DNA of 64,000 bases from Flavipsychrobacter sp. GTDB lineage: Bacteria; Bacteroidota; Bacteroidia; Chitinophagales; Chitinophagaceae. The notes beneath the pieces were generated by a model. That model was not told where the DNA came from. It searched no databases and worked only from the letters and a program-made list of their open reading frames with translations. The translations under genes and the position numbers were made by a program. Below are positions 8,174 through 19,048 of the stretch, piece by piece (position 1 is the stretch's first letter; every line of letters begins with the position of its first letter). The stretch spans positions 53,173-117,172 of the forward strand of contig JAJNBJ010000009.1 of the NCBI GenBank assembly GCA_021155965.1, in the 5' to 3' direction.

Positions 8174-9238
8174 CTACTGTATTTCAACCGCTCTTGTTAC
8201 CGATCCTGCTGCCGATTGCACACGTACAAAGTATTGTCCTTTTGGTAATGAGGATGTGTTGCAGGTTGCACTCACATCGCCATTAACCTCCCCATCCGAG
8301 ATGACTGAAACTTCCCTGCCCAGCACATCCAAAAGGCTGATCCTGGCGCGCTCGTTTAGCGGAGCACTAAAGCTAATGTACAGACAGCTTTTAGCTGGGT
8401 TAGGATATACTTTCAATGTAGCATCAACACCACTCAACTCAGGCACAGCAGCATGATTAGCAGTTTGCTTCCTTGCGTAAGATACCACCCGTTGATATAA
8501 CATCGGGCCAGACACTGTGGTTATTGTAAGCAATGCGCTATGATAGCCTGGTTGATACCAGGTATAAGAACGTATGGTGTCTGTCTGCACAATAGGTGTT
8601 CCGAATATATTAGCACTATCCCTGAAAAGCTGGTAGCTATATACCCTCAATGTACCTGTAAAAGTCCTGTTTGTTGTGGAAGGAGGTGCAGGCGGCAGCA
8701 CCAGCGTGCCCCAACCATCGGCGGTGGTCTGTATGGTGCCTGCTTCTGTGGCGGTAGTGCCCAGGAAGCCTATAACCCCTGCATACGCATCTGTAAATGT
8801 ACCACCGTAAGTAAACGGAAATTGCAAAACATCTACCGGGTCCGAATAAGCAGCAAACTCCGTCATAGATTTATAAAGGCCTGTTTGCGACAGCTTTGCA
8901 GGGCTCACGATGTAAAAGTTGCTTACAGGTGGGGTTGGCGTTACCACCGCATGCGTAGCGCCGCTGCCACTAACGTATCCGGGGGCATCTGTGGCCCAAC
9001 TCACGTAACCCACACTTACAGAATCAGCAATATCTTTTTTTACCAACCCGCTGAAATCCCAGTAAGCACTAGCCCCGATAGCACCGGTACTGGTAACCAG
9101 TGATTCTTCCGCCACAACAGTGATAAATGTATCGTGAACTGATGGTGCAACATTGGCGCTGGTAAGCGTAGGCACCTGGGCATATGATGTAACAGTAATA
9201 GCCGTGAGGCAAAGGCTGAGCAATAGCTTAGTGTTCAT
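8174..9238 (-). CDS. Secreted protein with T9SS type A sorting domain
   Basis: The 354-residue protein starts with a signal peptide (MNTKLLLSLCLTAITVTSYA) and ends with an ~80-residue T9SS C-terminal domain containing LKVYPNPAKSCLYISF, LLDVLGREV and LPKGQYFVRV. The middle is rich in Ser, Thr, Gly and aromatic residues and looks like a beta-rich extracellular domain; no enzyme motif was recognised. T9SS domains direct outer-membrane translocation and often surface anchoring. The function beyond export is unknown. Confidence 0.85.
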   Translation of the reverse strand: MNTKLLLSLCLTAITVTSYAQVPTLTSANVAPSVHDTFITVVAEESLVTSTGAIGASAYWDFSGLVKKDIADSVSVGYVSWATDAPGYVSGSGATHAVVTPTPPVSNFYIVSPAKLSQTGLYKSMTEFAAYSDPVDVLQFPFTYGGTFTDAYAGVIGFLGTTATEAGTIQTTADGWGTLVLPPAPPSTTNRTFTGTLRVYSYQLFRDSANIFGTPIVQTDTIRSYTWYQPGYHSALLTITTVSGPMLYQRVVSYARKQTANHAAVPELSGVDATLKVYPNPAKSCLYISFSAPLNERARISLLDVLGREVSVISDGEVNGDVSATCNTSSLPKGQYFVRVQSAAGSVTRAVEIQ

Positions 9239-9296
9239 AATAAATAGTTTTTAGGTTTAGAATATATAGCTAAGTTAGGGGAAATATTAATACAAA

Positions 9297-9929
9297 CTAT
9301 TTCCATTTACCGAGATCGTGCCCCATATCCTGGAGCACATTGTAGAATGACTTAGCCCAGTAGTTACGCAACCCAAAACCGCCCGAGCGGCCTGTAACGC
9401 GCTTTGTGAGCAGCACTTTCTTTTCACCCATGTTCACGAATGTGACCCACATAGAGGCTTCCTCCCTGTCTTTGCTCATGCCTTCAACAAAGAACATCAA
9501 CCCGAGCCCCTTATGGCCTTTAAAGTCATATTTAGCTACAAGAGTCGATACCCTATCTGCGGTGAGCAACTGGAAATCTCCGCTGTTGTCCGTAAAGTAC
9601 GGGCCACTTGACTTGCCATTGGCTGCATCGGTAACTTCTATAGCATAGTCAATATTTGCGTCATTACGATCGAGCGCTTTGGCTACATTGAATTTTTCTT
9701 TTTCTTTAAGGAAGAGCGTATTCCATCCGGGAAAATATTTAGCCCTGAGATCATAGTTGGATATTTCGCCGGCATCCTTGAACTGGGCTGCACTGCCAAT
9801 AAATTTTAGCTGGGTGAAATCGAGGCCAAGCCAGGTTACAGGTGTACCACTTGTTATGTCTGCTTTGGTTTGTGCAAAGCCAGTAAATGCAACTAATACA
9901 AGGACAATAGAAACGAAGATCTTTTTCAT
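9297..9929 (-). CDS. Conserved secreted protein, function unknown
   Basis: The 210-residue product has a standard signal peptide ending at FAQ (MKKIFVSIVLVLVAFTGFAQ). The mature part contains the segments TWLGLDFTQLKFIG, KYFPGWNTLF and GLMFFVEGMSKDREEASMWV. The overall look is that of a small periplasmic protein seen in Bacteroidota, but I cannot name a family with confidence. No T9SS domain or lipobox is present, so a periplasmic location is likely. It is probably a single-gene unit: the next gene upstream on this strand is the giant repeat protein, whose terminator lies between them. Confidence 0.75.
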   Translation of the reverse strand: MKKIFVSIVLVLVAFTGFAQTKADITSGTPVTWLGLDFTQLKFIGSAAQFKDAGEISNYDLRAKYFPGWNTLFLKEKEKFNVAKALDRNDANIDYAIEVTDAANGKSSGPYFTDNSGDFQLLTADRVSTLVAKYDFKGHKGLGLMFFVEGMSKDREEASMWVTFVNMGEKKVLLTKRVTGRSGGFGLRNYWAKSFYNVLQDMGHDLGKWK

Positions 9930-10100
9930 TGTGTTTTATTTAATGTAAAAATAGCAATACACAGAAAACAAAACAACGTTGTATTTAGGCGTAATTGCAC
10001 TTTTTTTTGGGAAAACAGTTTCATCATAATTTATTGATAATGTTTTGTTTATACAATTGATTTTGCGCACTTTTTGCGCACTTTTGCACACTCACGACCG

Positions 10101-10133
10101 AAAAAAGCGGAAGCCGCCCTAATGGCGGCTTCC
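10101..10133 (-). terminator. Rho-independent terminator of the 2804-residue protein gene
   Basis: A perfect 10-base stem (GGAAGCCGCC at 10109-10118 with its complement at 10124-10133) and a 5-base loop are followed on the minus strand by G, C and six T. It lies 25 bases past the stop at 10158, a textbook intrinsic terminator. Confidence 0.92.
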
Positions 10134-10157
10134 CTATTATTTCATCAGGTAATGAGC

Positions 10158-13100
10158 TTATTGCTCAACCACCAGATGGAATACTTTATTATCAGAGCCT
10201 GAACGCAGGGTGAGCATATACATGCCGTTTGCCAGGCCCTTGCTGAGTGTAACCTCATGGTTGAGCTTGCCACCCTTAGCAGTCACATTCTCTTTATGCA
10301 CTACCTGGCCGATCACGTTGGTCACTTCCAGTGATACTTCCTCATCAACTGTAGTTGCGAGGGCGCCCTTCACTGTGAAGCGGCCTGATGTTGGGTTAGG
10401 CACAACTATGATGTCGCCGCCTGTACCAAACTGGCTTACGCTTGTGGTAACCACGTTGATGTAAACCCACTCGTGAGTAATCACCTCACAAACGTCATGG
10501 CTGGTAACTGCAACAGAGATCGAGTCTGGCTTCGGATAGCTGAACGATGAGCTGGTGAACGATACGTTTGTAGCACCCGGTACTATAATACCATTGATGT
10601 ACCACTGGTAAGTCGGGTTAACTGCTTTTGTGACAACAGCAGTGAGGGTATTGCTCTCCCCTTTGCTTATAGTAGTGCCCTTGGTGGCGCTTATAACTAC
10701 TACCGGCAACACAGGATCCATCACTGTTTCCACCATCTTCGCACTTGAGTCAAAGTTGGCAGTGCGGCAAGGATCATTGCTGTGCATCACAACGAACACC
10801 TCGTCGCCATTAACAGGCACCCATGTGTAAGATGAGCCTGTATAGCTTACCACAACACCGTTCCTGTACCATGTGTAAACAGGGGCAGTGCCGGCATGCG
10901 ACGTAACTGGCAAAGCGGTTACCGGTGTGCCCTTACATACCGTATCATTAGGCGTCATATTAAGAGATACGACAGGAGGGCCAAATGGCTGAACCGTCAT
11001 TCTTAACGAACGGGTAACTGTTACCGGAGACGGGCAAGTTGCATTACTTGTCATTGACACAGTAACCGAGTCGCCATCAGCAGGTATGAAGCCGTAACTG
11101 TTTGACACTGCAACGAGCAGGCCATTTACATACCACGAATAAACGGGGGCTGTACCACCATTTACAGGCAGCGGAACAAAGGTAACTGTAGTACCGGAAC
11201 ATACCGTATCGTTAGGTGTAGTATTCATGGTAACTGACGGAGTTATAGTAGGTATAGTAATTACAGCAGCAGAACCTGCCATATTAACCGAGCAAGCAGT
11301 AGATGTGCTGATAGCCTTTGCAGTATAAGTACCTGCCAGGCCGTGCAGGCCGAAGTCGATCATGCCGCCTGTGCCGGGGAACGCCCCAACTGCTGCAGCG
11401 CCACGGTAAAGCATATAGTTAACACCCACTGTAGAGCCACTGAGATAGATATGCACACCTGCATCGTCTGCGCAATGGTTGCCACCGCCTGAAACAGTGA
11501 ACACCAATGGCAGCGGGTTAACAGTAACGTTATGTGTTACAAAGCAATTGCCTGTCTTTGTATAAGTAATGACAGCCGATCCTAATGCAAGGCCACTCAC
11601 AACGCCAGATCCTGCACCAACAGGCGCAATAGTCGGTGTACTGCTGCTCCACACACCGCCCGGAACAGGGTTGTTCAGAACAATGTTCGTACCGAGACAA
11701 ACTTTATCCGGGCCAATGATCGTAGCTGGAGAAGTATTTACAGTTACCGGATGAGTATCTGCGCATCCATAAGTGTTGGTGTAGCTAACCGTAGAAACAC
11801 CACCGGCCACACCCGTGAAGATGCCCAGAGGATCTATGGTGCCGACAGATGGTACTGTGCTGCTCCATGTGCCGCCCGTAGTTGAATTGAACAACACAAT
11901 AGACTGGCCTGAGCAAACTGAATCAAGGCCAAAGATAGCAGCCGGAAGCGGGTTAACAGTTACCAATATATTCACCGAACAGCCTGCGCCTATACCTAAT
12001 GAGTAATCAATAGTTACAACTGCGGGCGAAGATGAGCCTGTAATGATACCTGTAATATCTGCCGATGCAGGGCCTGTTGGCGTTGCAGCCGCTACGCCGG
12101 GGCTGAAGCTGGTCCAGGTACCACCCGGAACAGAATTAAACAATGTAGTATTGGAACCCTGGCATACCTGTGTAACACCTGTTATTGCGCCTGGCGTAGG
12201 ATTGATCGTTACCGGCCATGTAGCAGGACAAACAAAACCTGTGATCGAATAGGACACTACAGTTGTGCCTGCACTCAAGCCATCCATTAAACCCATTACA
12301 GGATCTATGGAGCCTACAGCAGGCATACTGCTGCTCCAAACACCACCTGACATCGGGTTAAAGAACATAGCATTACCACCCACACAGAAACTGTTGGGGC
12401 CTGAGATTGGCGGCGGGCCAACGGATACATTAACCACCATTGTAACCGAGCAACCGGCAACGGTTGTAGCTGTAATAATAGCTGACCCCACACCAGTACC
12501 TGTAACCACTCCCGTAACCGGATCTACTGTAGCCGTAAACGGATCGCTGGTAGACCAGGAGACACCGGGAGTTGAAGAAGTGAACGTGGCGCTGGAACCA
12601 ACGCAAATGTTAGGGCTGCCAACTATGGCACCCGGAATAGGATCAACTGTTACCACCGTAGTGGCTTCGCAACCAATGCCGAGTGAATAAGTGATAATTG
12701 CAGTGCCAGCCATTCCACCGGTCACATCGCCCGTAGCTGCGCCAACACTTGCTGTGGCAGGATGGCTGCTGGTCCATGTACCACCGGACGACGGATTAGC
12801 AAGGAATATAACATCACCTACGCAAACATTACCGGGGCCGGATATAGGCAAAACACCACCTATAACGGTAATGGTCTTGGTTGCGTAGCATGTGGTTGAA
12901 CCTACTGTATAAGTGAGCGTTGTTGTGCCCAGGCTAACCGGGTTAACAAGCCCGTCGGAGGAACCGATCACTGCTACCAAAGGATTACTGCTGCTCCATG
13001 TGCCGCCGCCTGTAAGGTTTGTGAACGGAATGGAAGAAGAACCCATACAAACACTGCCGGGGCCATTGATAGGCGCAACAACAGGCTGAACGGTAAATAC

Positions 13101-16100
13101 CCTTGTAGTGTAACAACCTGTGCCTGTAAATGTGTACCTGACAACAGTTGTGCCCGGCGCAATTGCCGTGATAACGCCAGTGGAAGCATCAATAGTGCCT
13201 ACCGGCAGCATGCTGCTGCTCCAGGTACCACCTGTTGATGCTGTAGACTGAACTAACATCTGACCAACACAACCGGCAGTTGGACCGGTAATTGGCAACG
13301 GGGCCGCATTGACTGTTACAAAGTAGTCTGTGAAGCAACCGGATGTCAACGTATAACGTATTGTAGCAACACCACCACCTACACCTGTAACCAGGCCTGT
13401 GGATGCCCCAACTGTAGCAAATGCGGGGTGAAGGCTGCTCCATGCCCCGCCAAGAGCTGTATCACGCAGCATAATGTTCTGGCCCTGGCACACCACATTC
13501 GGTCCTGTGATCATCGGAATCGGGTTGATGATCACTGCCTTGGCCCTTACACAACCGGACACGCCATAAGAGATGAGCGTTGTACCTGTAGACACACCAC
13601 ATACGTTACCTGTTATGGGGTCAACTGTTGCCACAGATGGGAAGCTGCTGGTCCATGTACCACCTGTAATCGGGTTAATAAAAGTGCTACAAGCACCGTT
13701 GCACATCCTGTCTGGCCCAGTAGGAACCGGAGGAGTAGGGATAACAGTGAATGGAGCAGACGTAGGACAACCATTCCATGTGTATACAATAGATAATGCT
13801 ACAGATGCACCACCTGGCAGGGCTGTAGCCGTGATCACACCGGTTGTCGGGTTGATAGGAGCAACTGTCATATTTGTAGAACTCCATGTACCACCAGACA
13901 TCGGGTTGATGAATGTTGCCGGCTGGCCAACGCAGACACCGGCAGGGCCAATGATGGCAGCAGGGGCCTGGTTAACAGTAACATTCATTGTGCGGTAACA
14001 GCCTGTAGGCAATGTATAAGTAATAGTAACCGGGGTTGCGCCATATCCAACACCTGTTACCACACCTACACCGGGGCTTGGAGACGAAACAGTAGCCAGT
14101 GTTGTGAGGCTGCTGGCCCATGCACCCGTTGACGGAGTTGCATTCAATGTAATAGATGATCCCTGGCATACGCGGTTAGACCCCACAATAGCGCCAGGCA
14201 ACGGATTAACTGTTATTACACCTGTCCGGGTACAACCAATAGCGGTATAAGTAACCGTTACCGGAACTGTTGCTGATCCACCGGTTGGTGTACCGGTAAA
14301 TGAAGCGGAACCGGGAGTAGTTGGTGTGATAGTAGCAGAAGGGCCGCCACCGCCTATGATGGCCCACGAGCCACCGGCAGGAGTGCTGCCAATATTAATG
14401 GTATTGCCCTGGCACACCTGGTTGGGGCCGCTGAACGACGTAGGCATTGGGTTAACCGTAACCAGTTTGGCTATTGAACAGCCTGTGCCGCCGCTTGCTA
14501 CATAACGTATAGTTGCAACACCGGCAGATATACCCAATACGGTGGCAGTTCCGCCGGAACCTGTGAGCGTAACATAAGTCGCAGAAACGGGGTCAACATA
14601 CCATACACCGCCAACTGTAGCATCTGTGAGGGTGATCGTAGTGCCCTCGCAAACTGAGCCTGGCCCACCTATTGGCGCTGGCTGGGGCGTTACGTTGATG
14701 GTATTTGTTACAGTACAACCTGAACCGAGTGAATAGGTTATTGGCGCCGCACATGAAATAGTGAGGCCGGTTGCACCGGTAACAAGGCCGCTTGAAGGAT
14801 GAATGGTGATGCAAGTGCTTGAGGTGGACCATGTACCACCCGCAGGGGTTGAGCTTACAGTAACTGTATCTGCAGCACATACGCCACGCGGTATGAAAAT
14901 AGACGTTGGCGATGGGCTGACAGTAACAACACGCGTAGCTGTGCAGCCACCACCTGATGGGAGCGCTGTATAAGTTATGGTAGAAGTGCAACCTGTGCTA
15001 CCGGCACCAAACATAGAACCTGACGTAGCACCAATTGTGATACATGCGGGATTACTGCTTGTCCACGTACCACCTGAAGGGGTAGCAGAGAGCAGGCCGG
15101 TAGCGCCATTACATACGGCAGACGGGCCTACGATAGTAGGTACCGGGTAAACCATAAGCGTCACACTTCCGGTCATGTTCCTTGAGCAGGTAGTTGATGG
15201 GTTTGTACCCACAACTGTGTATGTGCCGCCTGTTGCCTGTGGCGGGAAGCATATACTGCCACCGGTGCCGTTTACTGTAGGCAGGATGGCTGTAGCACCA
15301 TTATATAATTGATAAACCACACCAAGCTGCGAACTTGAGAGGCACATTGTTACCCCTGTAGTACCGGCACATATATTAGTACTGCCGCTTGCCGTGAGGG
15401 TATATGCAGTAGGCAGTGCGTTCACTGTAACTACAGTTGTCCTGGCGCATGTTGTGGCTGTAATAGTATACCTGACCGTAGCGCTGCCGGGGCTGATACC
15501 GCAGAAAGAGCCGCCGGCACTTATTGTACCTATAGAAGGCGTGAGGCTGCTCCATGTGCCGCCGCCGGTAGATGAGCTGAGCGATACGCAACTGCCCACA
15601 CACACCTGGCCAGGCCCGGTAATAACATTCGGAACGGGGTTAACAGTAACCGTGCCTGTGCGGGAACAACCCGTAGGTGCGGTATAAGTTACCGGGAACG
15701 CGCCCGCGCTGATACCCACGGCTGCTCCTGAGGTGGAGTTAAGCGTGAGCTGTGCAGAGGTGGCAGTGGTACTCCACGTACCGCCGCCGGGTGTTGACCC
15801 AAGCGTGGTATTGCTGCCCTGACAGATGACCAGGGAAGGCGTACCGGTTATGGCGCCGGGCAATGCATTTACTGTGATGGTAGCCGTTGTAGAGCAACCT
15901 GCACCTAATGAATAGGTAAGCGTGGTTGTACCGGGCGTAACACCTGTGACACTTGCAGAAGCAGCACTCAACGGGTTTACGGTAGCAATGGCAGTGGACG
16001 CAATGCTCCATGAACCGCCGGAAACTGCATTAAATACCGTAATGCTCTGGCCTATACATATAGGGGCATTGCCTACAATTGGGCCGGGAGAGGTATTTAC

Positions 16101-18572
16101 CGTAACCGTTACATATGATTTACAGCCTGAAGGCGTATGTGTATACGTTATAATTTCCGTACCCATTGCTATACCTCTTACAACACCTGTGGGCGTTACG
16201 CTGGCAACAGTTGCAGGCATAGCGCTGAATGTGCCGGGCCCAGTTGTAGAGCTGAGCACGGTGGTAGTGCCTACGCACAGCGTGAGGGTGCCCGTAGGTA
16301 TGGCAGGGGCAGCAATGATCGTTATGGGCAGCGTTCGGACACAACCATTGGGAGAGGTAAGCGTAACTGTGGCGGTACCGGCAGAAAGGCCTGTTACCAC
16401 ACCTGATGTTGAGTTGATATCGGCCCGGACGCCTGCAAAACTGATGCTCCATGTACCGGGGTCAACATCTGAATAAACGGCGAGCCCACCGACACAGACC
16501 GTTGACGGGCCTACGATAGCAGCCGGGATAGGATCGATAGTAACTTCATGGAATGCAGAACAGCCGCCGGCTATTGAATATAATATGGTATCAACACCTA
16601 CGGTTGAGCCTGTTACAGTGGCGGTAGTGCCTGAGCCGGCCACAGTTGCACGGCCATTGGTGGAACTCCAGGTACCTCCAGTAGCGGCATCTGTCACTGT
16701 AATAGAAGCCAGGCTACAAACACGCGACGGGCCAACGATAGGCGACGGCAACGGATTGACTGTAACAACTTTTGTAAGGCTGCAGCCGGATGATAATGTA
16801 TATGCAACTGTCACCGTTCCGGAAGTAACGCCGGAAACATCGCCTGATGTTGGGTTAACAACAACACTGCCAGTGCCCACACCAACTGTTGACCATGTTC
16901 CGCCGGACGGCGTGCCGAATAAAGTTATGGTAGCGCCAACGCAAACAGATGGGTTTGGGGGATTAATTGTTGCCGGAATAGGGTCAACTGTAATTGTCTT
17001 GGTTGCTTTACAGCCGGTTCCAGCCAGTGTATAGGTGATAACTGCCATACCCGAAGAACCCACAACGCCACAAACTATACCTGTAGTAGACCCTACCGAT
17101 GCAATTGCGGTATGTGGCGTACTCCATGTTCCGCCTGGTGTTGCATCAGTAAATGTTGTGCATTGGCCGGCACAGACCCTGGACGCGCCGGATATAGCTG
17201 CGGGCGCGGGGTTGACGGTTATTATTCTTGAAATGTTACACACCCCGAGCGGACCGGTAGCTGCAACAACTGTTACTGTACCTGCTGTAATACCCGTAAG
17301 CGCGCCTGTGGCAGGATTTATTGTTGCAACTGCCAGAGGGGAAGAGGACCAAACGGCCCCGGACGCCCCGGTAGCGACGAGCGTGATCGTTTCTGTTGGA
17401 CAAACAGAACCGGGCCCGGTTATAGCAGTAGGCATCGGGTAAATAGTAACATTCATAAAGTCTTGCTTCATACAGCCTGCGGCGTCAACAACGGTAACTG
17501 TGTATGATGTTGTTACTGATGGCGTAGCTGTAGGGTTAGCACATGTGGAACAACTTAGGCCTGTTGAAGGCGTCCAGCTGTAGGTAAGGGGCAGGGCAGT
17601 ACTTGTTGCACCTGAAGTGAGCGGTACGCTGTTGCCATTACAGATAGCTGTGTCGTTGCCTGCATTCACACTTAATGTTGAAGGTATCACCGTGGTATAT
17701 AGCGTATCAGGACAACCATAGCCTGTGTATGGTGTAAGTATCACAGCATAAGTGGTCCTGGTAGTCGGCGCTGTGATCACAACAACAGCACTTGTTCCGT
17801 AAGTAGTAGTGTAAGTAGCCGAATCTTTCCACACATAAGAAGCGTATCCGTCAGGGCCGGCCAATACGGCAGTACCGGTTGCACAACCCACTATCTGGTT
17901 AGCAAAGAGGCCGCAGGTCATATCGATATAACCATAACCAAAGTGGCCGCTGTAACCACAATCCGCTGTTGTAAAATCTACAATAGCAGTATGCCCGCCA
18001 AGGCCGGGGAATTTCATGTTACCCATGGTCCAGGTTTTGTAATACACGGGTGAACCATAACCCAATGTAGGAGAAGTGAGGAAGCCGGGTATACTACCAG
18101 ACGCCACATACGTGTATGATGCACAAGGCACAGCAAGGCCAGTGTTAGAGTCGGTAGCATTGACGGTCATCCTGGGCTGCTCTGCGGCTGAGTGTGACGG
18201 ATCATTCAACACAACGGCATACCTGTACACAAGGCTGTATATGCCACCTGTAGGGATAGGCACATAGTAGCGTGCCCTTTCAGCCTGAGCGCCGTTGATG
18301 CCATTGCCCAGCTGGAAAGAATAGCTACCTCCGCCGGGGGCCACTATCGGGAAGCCTCCGTATGGATCGGTACCCGGGCCGGTTGTTAATGTATGCCTGC
18401 CGGTAACCCATCCGGGAGTGGGCACGTTAATGGGGCAACAACTGCCGGTGTAGTAAAACCAGTTAGCATAAGAACCAAGTTCCCAATCAATGTTGGGAGG
18501 GCACTGAGCTTTTGCATTGAAAATGAATCCCAATACAATCAAGGGAAGTATAAGTGTAATTTTCCGATTCAT
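10158..18572 (-). CDS. Giant T9SS-secreted Ig-like repeat protein (2804 aa)
   Basis: The signal peptide (MNRKITLILPLIVLGFIFNAKA) is followed by a ~220-residue Cys-containing N-terminal domain. Then come about 26 repeats of 70-85 residues, each with a GPxxVCxG-like start, a GGTWSS core, an ATVxxxTGxVTG-like turn, a late Cys before TVNPxPxxI, and an Ig-like/BIG2-like look. Two repeats (about 10 and 27) are divergent. Three PKD/Ig-type modules containing YSWYVNG, YTWYRNG and YQWYING follow. The last ~90 residues are a T9SS sorting domain (VVPNPTSGRFTV, NVIGQVVHKE, LANGMYMLTL). Two Cys per repeat suggest one disulphide each and a rigid rod on the cell surface, as in adhesins or gliding-associated proteins. 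No catalytic domain was seen. The gene is monocistronic with its own terminator. The plus-strand frames inside it are shadows of its biased composition. Confidence 0.93.
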   Translation of the reverse strand: MNRKITLILPLIVLGFIFNAKAQCPPNIDWELGSYANWFYYTGSCCPINVPTPGWVTGRHTLTTGPGTDPYGGFPIVAPGGGSYSFQLGNGINGAQAERARYYVPIPTGGIYSLVYRYAVVLNDPSHSAAEQPRMTVNATDSNTGLAVPCASYTYVASGSIPGFLTSPTLGYGSPVYYKTWTMGNMKFPGLGGHTAIVDFTTADCGYSGHFGYGYIDMTCGLFANQIVGCATGTAVLAGPDGYASYVWKDSATYTTTYGTSAVVVITAPTTRTTYAVILTPYTGYGCPDTLYTTVIPSTLSVNAGNDTAICNGNSVPLTSGATSTALPLTYSWTPSTGLSCSTCANPTATPSVTTSYTVTVVDAAGCMKQDFMNVTIYPMPTAITGPGSVCPTETITLVATGASGAVWSSSPLAVATINPATGALTGITAGTVTVVAATGPLGVCNISRIITVNPAPAAISGASRVCAGQCTTFTDATPGGTWSTPHTAIASVGSTTGIVCGVVGSSGMAVITYTLAGTGCKATKTITVDPIPATINPPNPSVCVGATITLFGTPSGGTWSTVGVGTGSVVVNPTSGDVSGVTSGTVTVAYTLSSGCSLTKVVTVNPLPSPIVGPSRVCSLASITVTDAATGGTWSSTNGRATVAGSGTTATVTGSTVGVDTILYSIAGGCSAFHEVTIDPIPAAIVGPSTVCVGGLAVYSDVDPGTWSISFAGVRADINSTSGVVTGLSAGTATVTLTSPNGCVRTLPITIIAAPAIPTGTLTLCVGTTTVLSSTTGPGTFSAMPATVASVTPTGVVRGIAMGTEIITYTHTPSGCKSYVTVTVNTSPGPIVGNAPICIGQSITVFNAVSGGSWSIASTAIATVNPLSAASASVTGVTPGTTTLTYSLGAGCSTTATITVNALPGAITGTPSLVICQGSNTTLGSTPGGGTWSTTATSAQLTLNSTSGAAVGISAGAFPVTYTAPTGCSRTGTVTVNPVPNVITGPGQVCVGSCVSLSSSTGGGTWSSLTPSIGTISAGGSFCGISPGSATVRYTITATTCARTTVVTVNALPTAYTLTASGSTNICAGTTGVTMCLSSSQLGVVYQLYNGATAILPTVNGTGGSICFPPQATGGTYTVVGTNPSTTCSRNMTGSVTLMVYPVPTIVGPSAVCNGATGLLSATPSGGTWTSSNPACITIGATSGSMFGAGSTGCTSTITYTALPSGGGCTATRVVTVSPSPTSIFIPRGVCAADTVTVSSTPAGGTWSTSSTCITIHPSSGLVTGATGLTISCAAPITYSLGSGCTVTNTINVTPQPAPIGGPGSVCEGTTITLTDATVGGVWYVDPVSATYVTLTGSGGTATVLGISAGVATIRYVASGGTGCSIAKLVTVNPMPTSFSGPNQVCQGNTINIGSTPAGGSWAIIGGGGPSATITPTTPGSASFTGTPTGGSATVPVTVTYTAIGCTRTGVITVNPLPGAIVGSNRVCQGSSITLNATPSTGAWASSLTTLATVSSPSPGVGVVTGVGYGATPVTITYTLPTGCYRTMNVTVNQAPAAIIGPAGVCVGQPATFINPMSGGTWSSTNMTVAPINPTTGVITATALPGGASVALSIVYTWNGCPTSAPFTVIPTPPVPTGPDRMCNGACSTFINPITGGTWTSSFPSVATVDPITGNVCGVSTGTTLISYGVSGCVRAKAVIINPIPMITGPNVVCQGQNIMLRDTALGGAWSSLHPAFATVGASTGLVTGVGGGVATIRYTLTSGCFTDYFVTVNAAPLPITGPTAGCVGQMLVQSTASTGGTWSSSMLPVGTIDASTGVITAIAPGTTVVRYTFTGTGCYTTRVFTVQPVVAPINGPGSVCMGSSSIPFTNLTGGGTWSSSNPLVAVIGSSDGLVNPVSLGTTTLTYTVGSTTCYATKTITVIGGVLPISGPGNVCVGDVIFLANPSSGGTWTSSHPATASVGAATGDVTGGMAGTAIITYSLGIGCEATTVVTVDPIPGAIVGSPNICVGSSATFTSSTPGVSWSTSDPFTATVDPVTGVVTGTGVGSAIITATTVAGCSVTMVVNVSVGPPPISGPNSFCVGGNAMFFNPMSGGVWSSSMPAVGSIDPVMGLMDGLSAGTTVVSYSITGFVCPATWPVTINPTPGAITGVTQVCQGSNTTLFNSVPGGTWTSFSPGVAAATPTGPASADITGIITGSSSPAVVTIDYSLGIGAGCSVNILVTVNPLPAAIFGLDSVCSGQSIVLFNSTTGGTWSSTVPSVGTIDPLGIFTGVAGGVSTVSYTNTYGCADTHPVTVNTSPATIIGPDKVCLGTNIVLNNPVPGGVWSSSTPTIAPVGAGSGVVSGLALGSAVITYTKTGNCFVTHNVTVNPLPLVFTVSGGGNHCADDAGVHIYLSGSTVGVNYMLYRGAAAVGAFPGTGGMIDFGLHGLAGTYTAKAISTSTACSVNMAGSAAVITIPTITPSVTMNTTPNDTVCSGTTVTFVPLPVNGGTAPVYSWYVNGLLVAVSNSYGFIPADGDSVTVSMTSNATCPSPVTVTRSLRMTVQPFGPPVVSLNMTPNDTVCKGTPVTALPVTSHAGTAPVYTWYRNGVVVSYTGSSYTWVPVNGDEVFVVMHSNDPCRTANFDSSAKMVETVMDPVLPVVVISATKGTTISKGESNTLTAVVTKAVNPTYQWYINGIIVPGATNVSFTSSSFSYPKPDSISVAVTSHDVCEVITHEWVYINVVTTSVSQFGTGGDIIVVPNPTSGRFTVKGALATTVDEEVSLEVTNVIGQVVHKENVTAKGGKLNHEVTLSKGLANGMYMLTLRSGSDNKVFHLVVEQ

Positions 18573-19048
18573 ACGAAAAAAATAAAAAAATGAAATAAAA
18601 AAATTGCGTTTACTTTTTATTATTGCGTTAAATGTTACTTTTTATTAAATAAACAGCTAGCAAGTTAAGCATATTTTCTCAAAAAATAAAAACACTTACA
18701 ACAAATTATTTGTAACCTGTTTGTAAATATTTCACCAACATTCTGTTTCCAACTACAGCAAAAAAAATATATAACAGGCAAATAGTACCTAAAAAATGGA
18801 TAACAAAATGTTAATCGTTAAATTAAGTACTAGAAACATGTTATATAAAGCATAAAAATTGTACCCAAATCCCCTCTTTTTTAATTGTTTTAACAACCTC
18901 TGTAGTATAAGGCGTTCAAAAAATCAAAAACGTTGGTACGGATAACACATATTTGCGAATTGCATGCGATTTTGTGTAAAATTTGTTGAAAATTTTTTTT
19001 CAACATTCTACAATTTCAGAACAAATAAGCGGGAAAAATTGCTTTCAG
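18573..19048. other. AT-rich spacer upstream of the giant repeat gene
   Basis: This 476-base gap has no coding potential. It is very AT-rich with many A and T runs and must carry the promoter of the 2804-residue protein gene, though no full TAnnTTTG element stood out. Near the 3' end of the LytTR regulator gene there is a perfect 8-base inverted repeat at 18985-19004 (GTTGAAAA and its complement) with a T-rich centre, which may act as a weak terminator. Confidence 0.5.

Noticed and set aside
10061..10096. TTGCGCAC repeated twice followed by TTGCACAC.
   Set aside because: Too short and irregular for a CRISPR or iteron array, and no replication gene is near.
11569..17442. Many plus-strand frames of 60-180 codons opposite the giant repeat gene, with Val/Thr/Pro-rich products.
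   Set aside because: They repeat with the period of the repeats on the other strand and have no start signals or family features.
18985..19004. 8-base inverted repeat with T-run considered as a firm terminator.
   Set aside because: The stem is entirely weak at its inner half and lacks GC content; kept only as a remark in the spacer entry.
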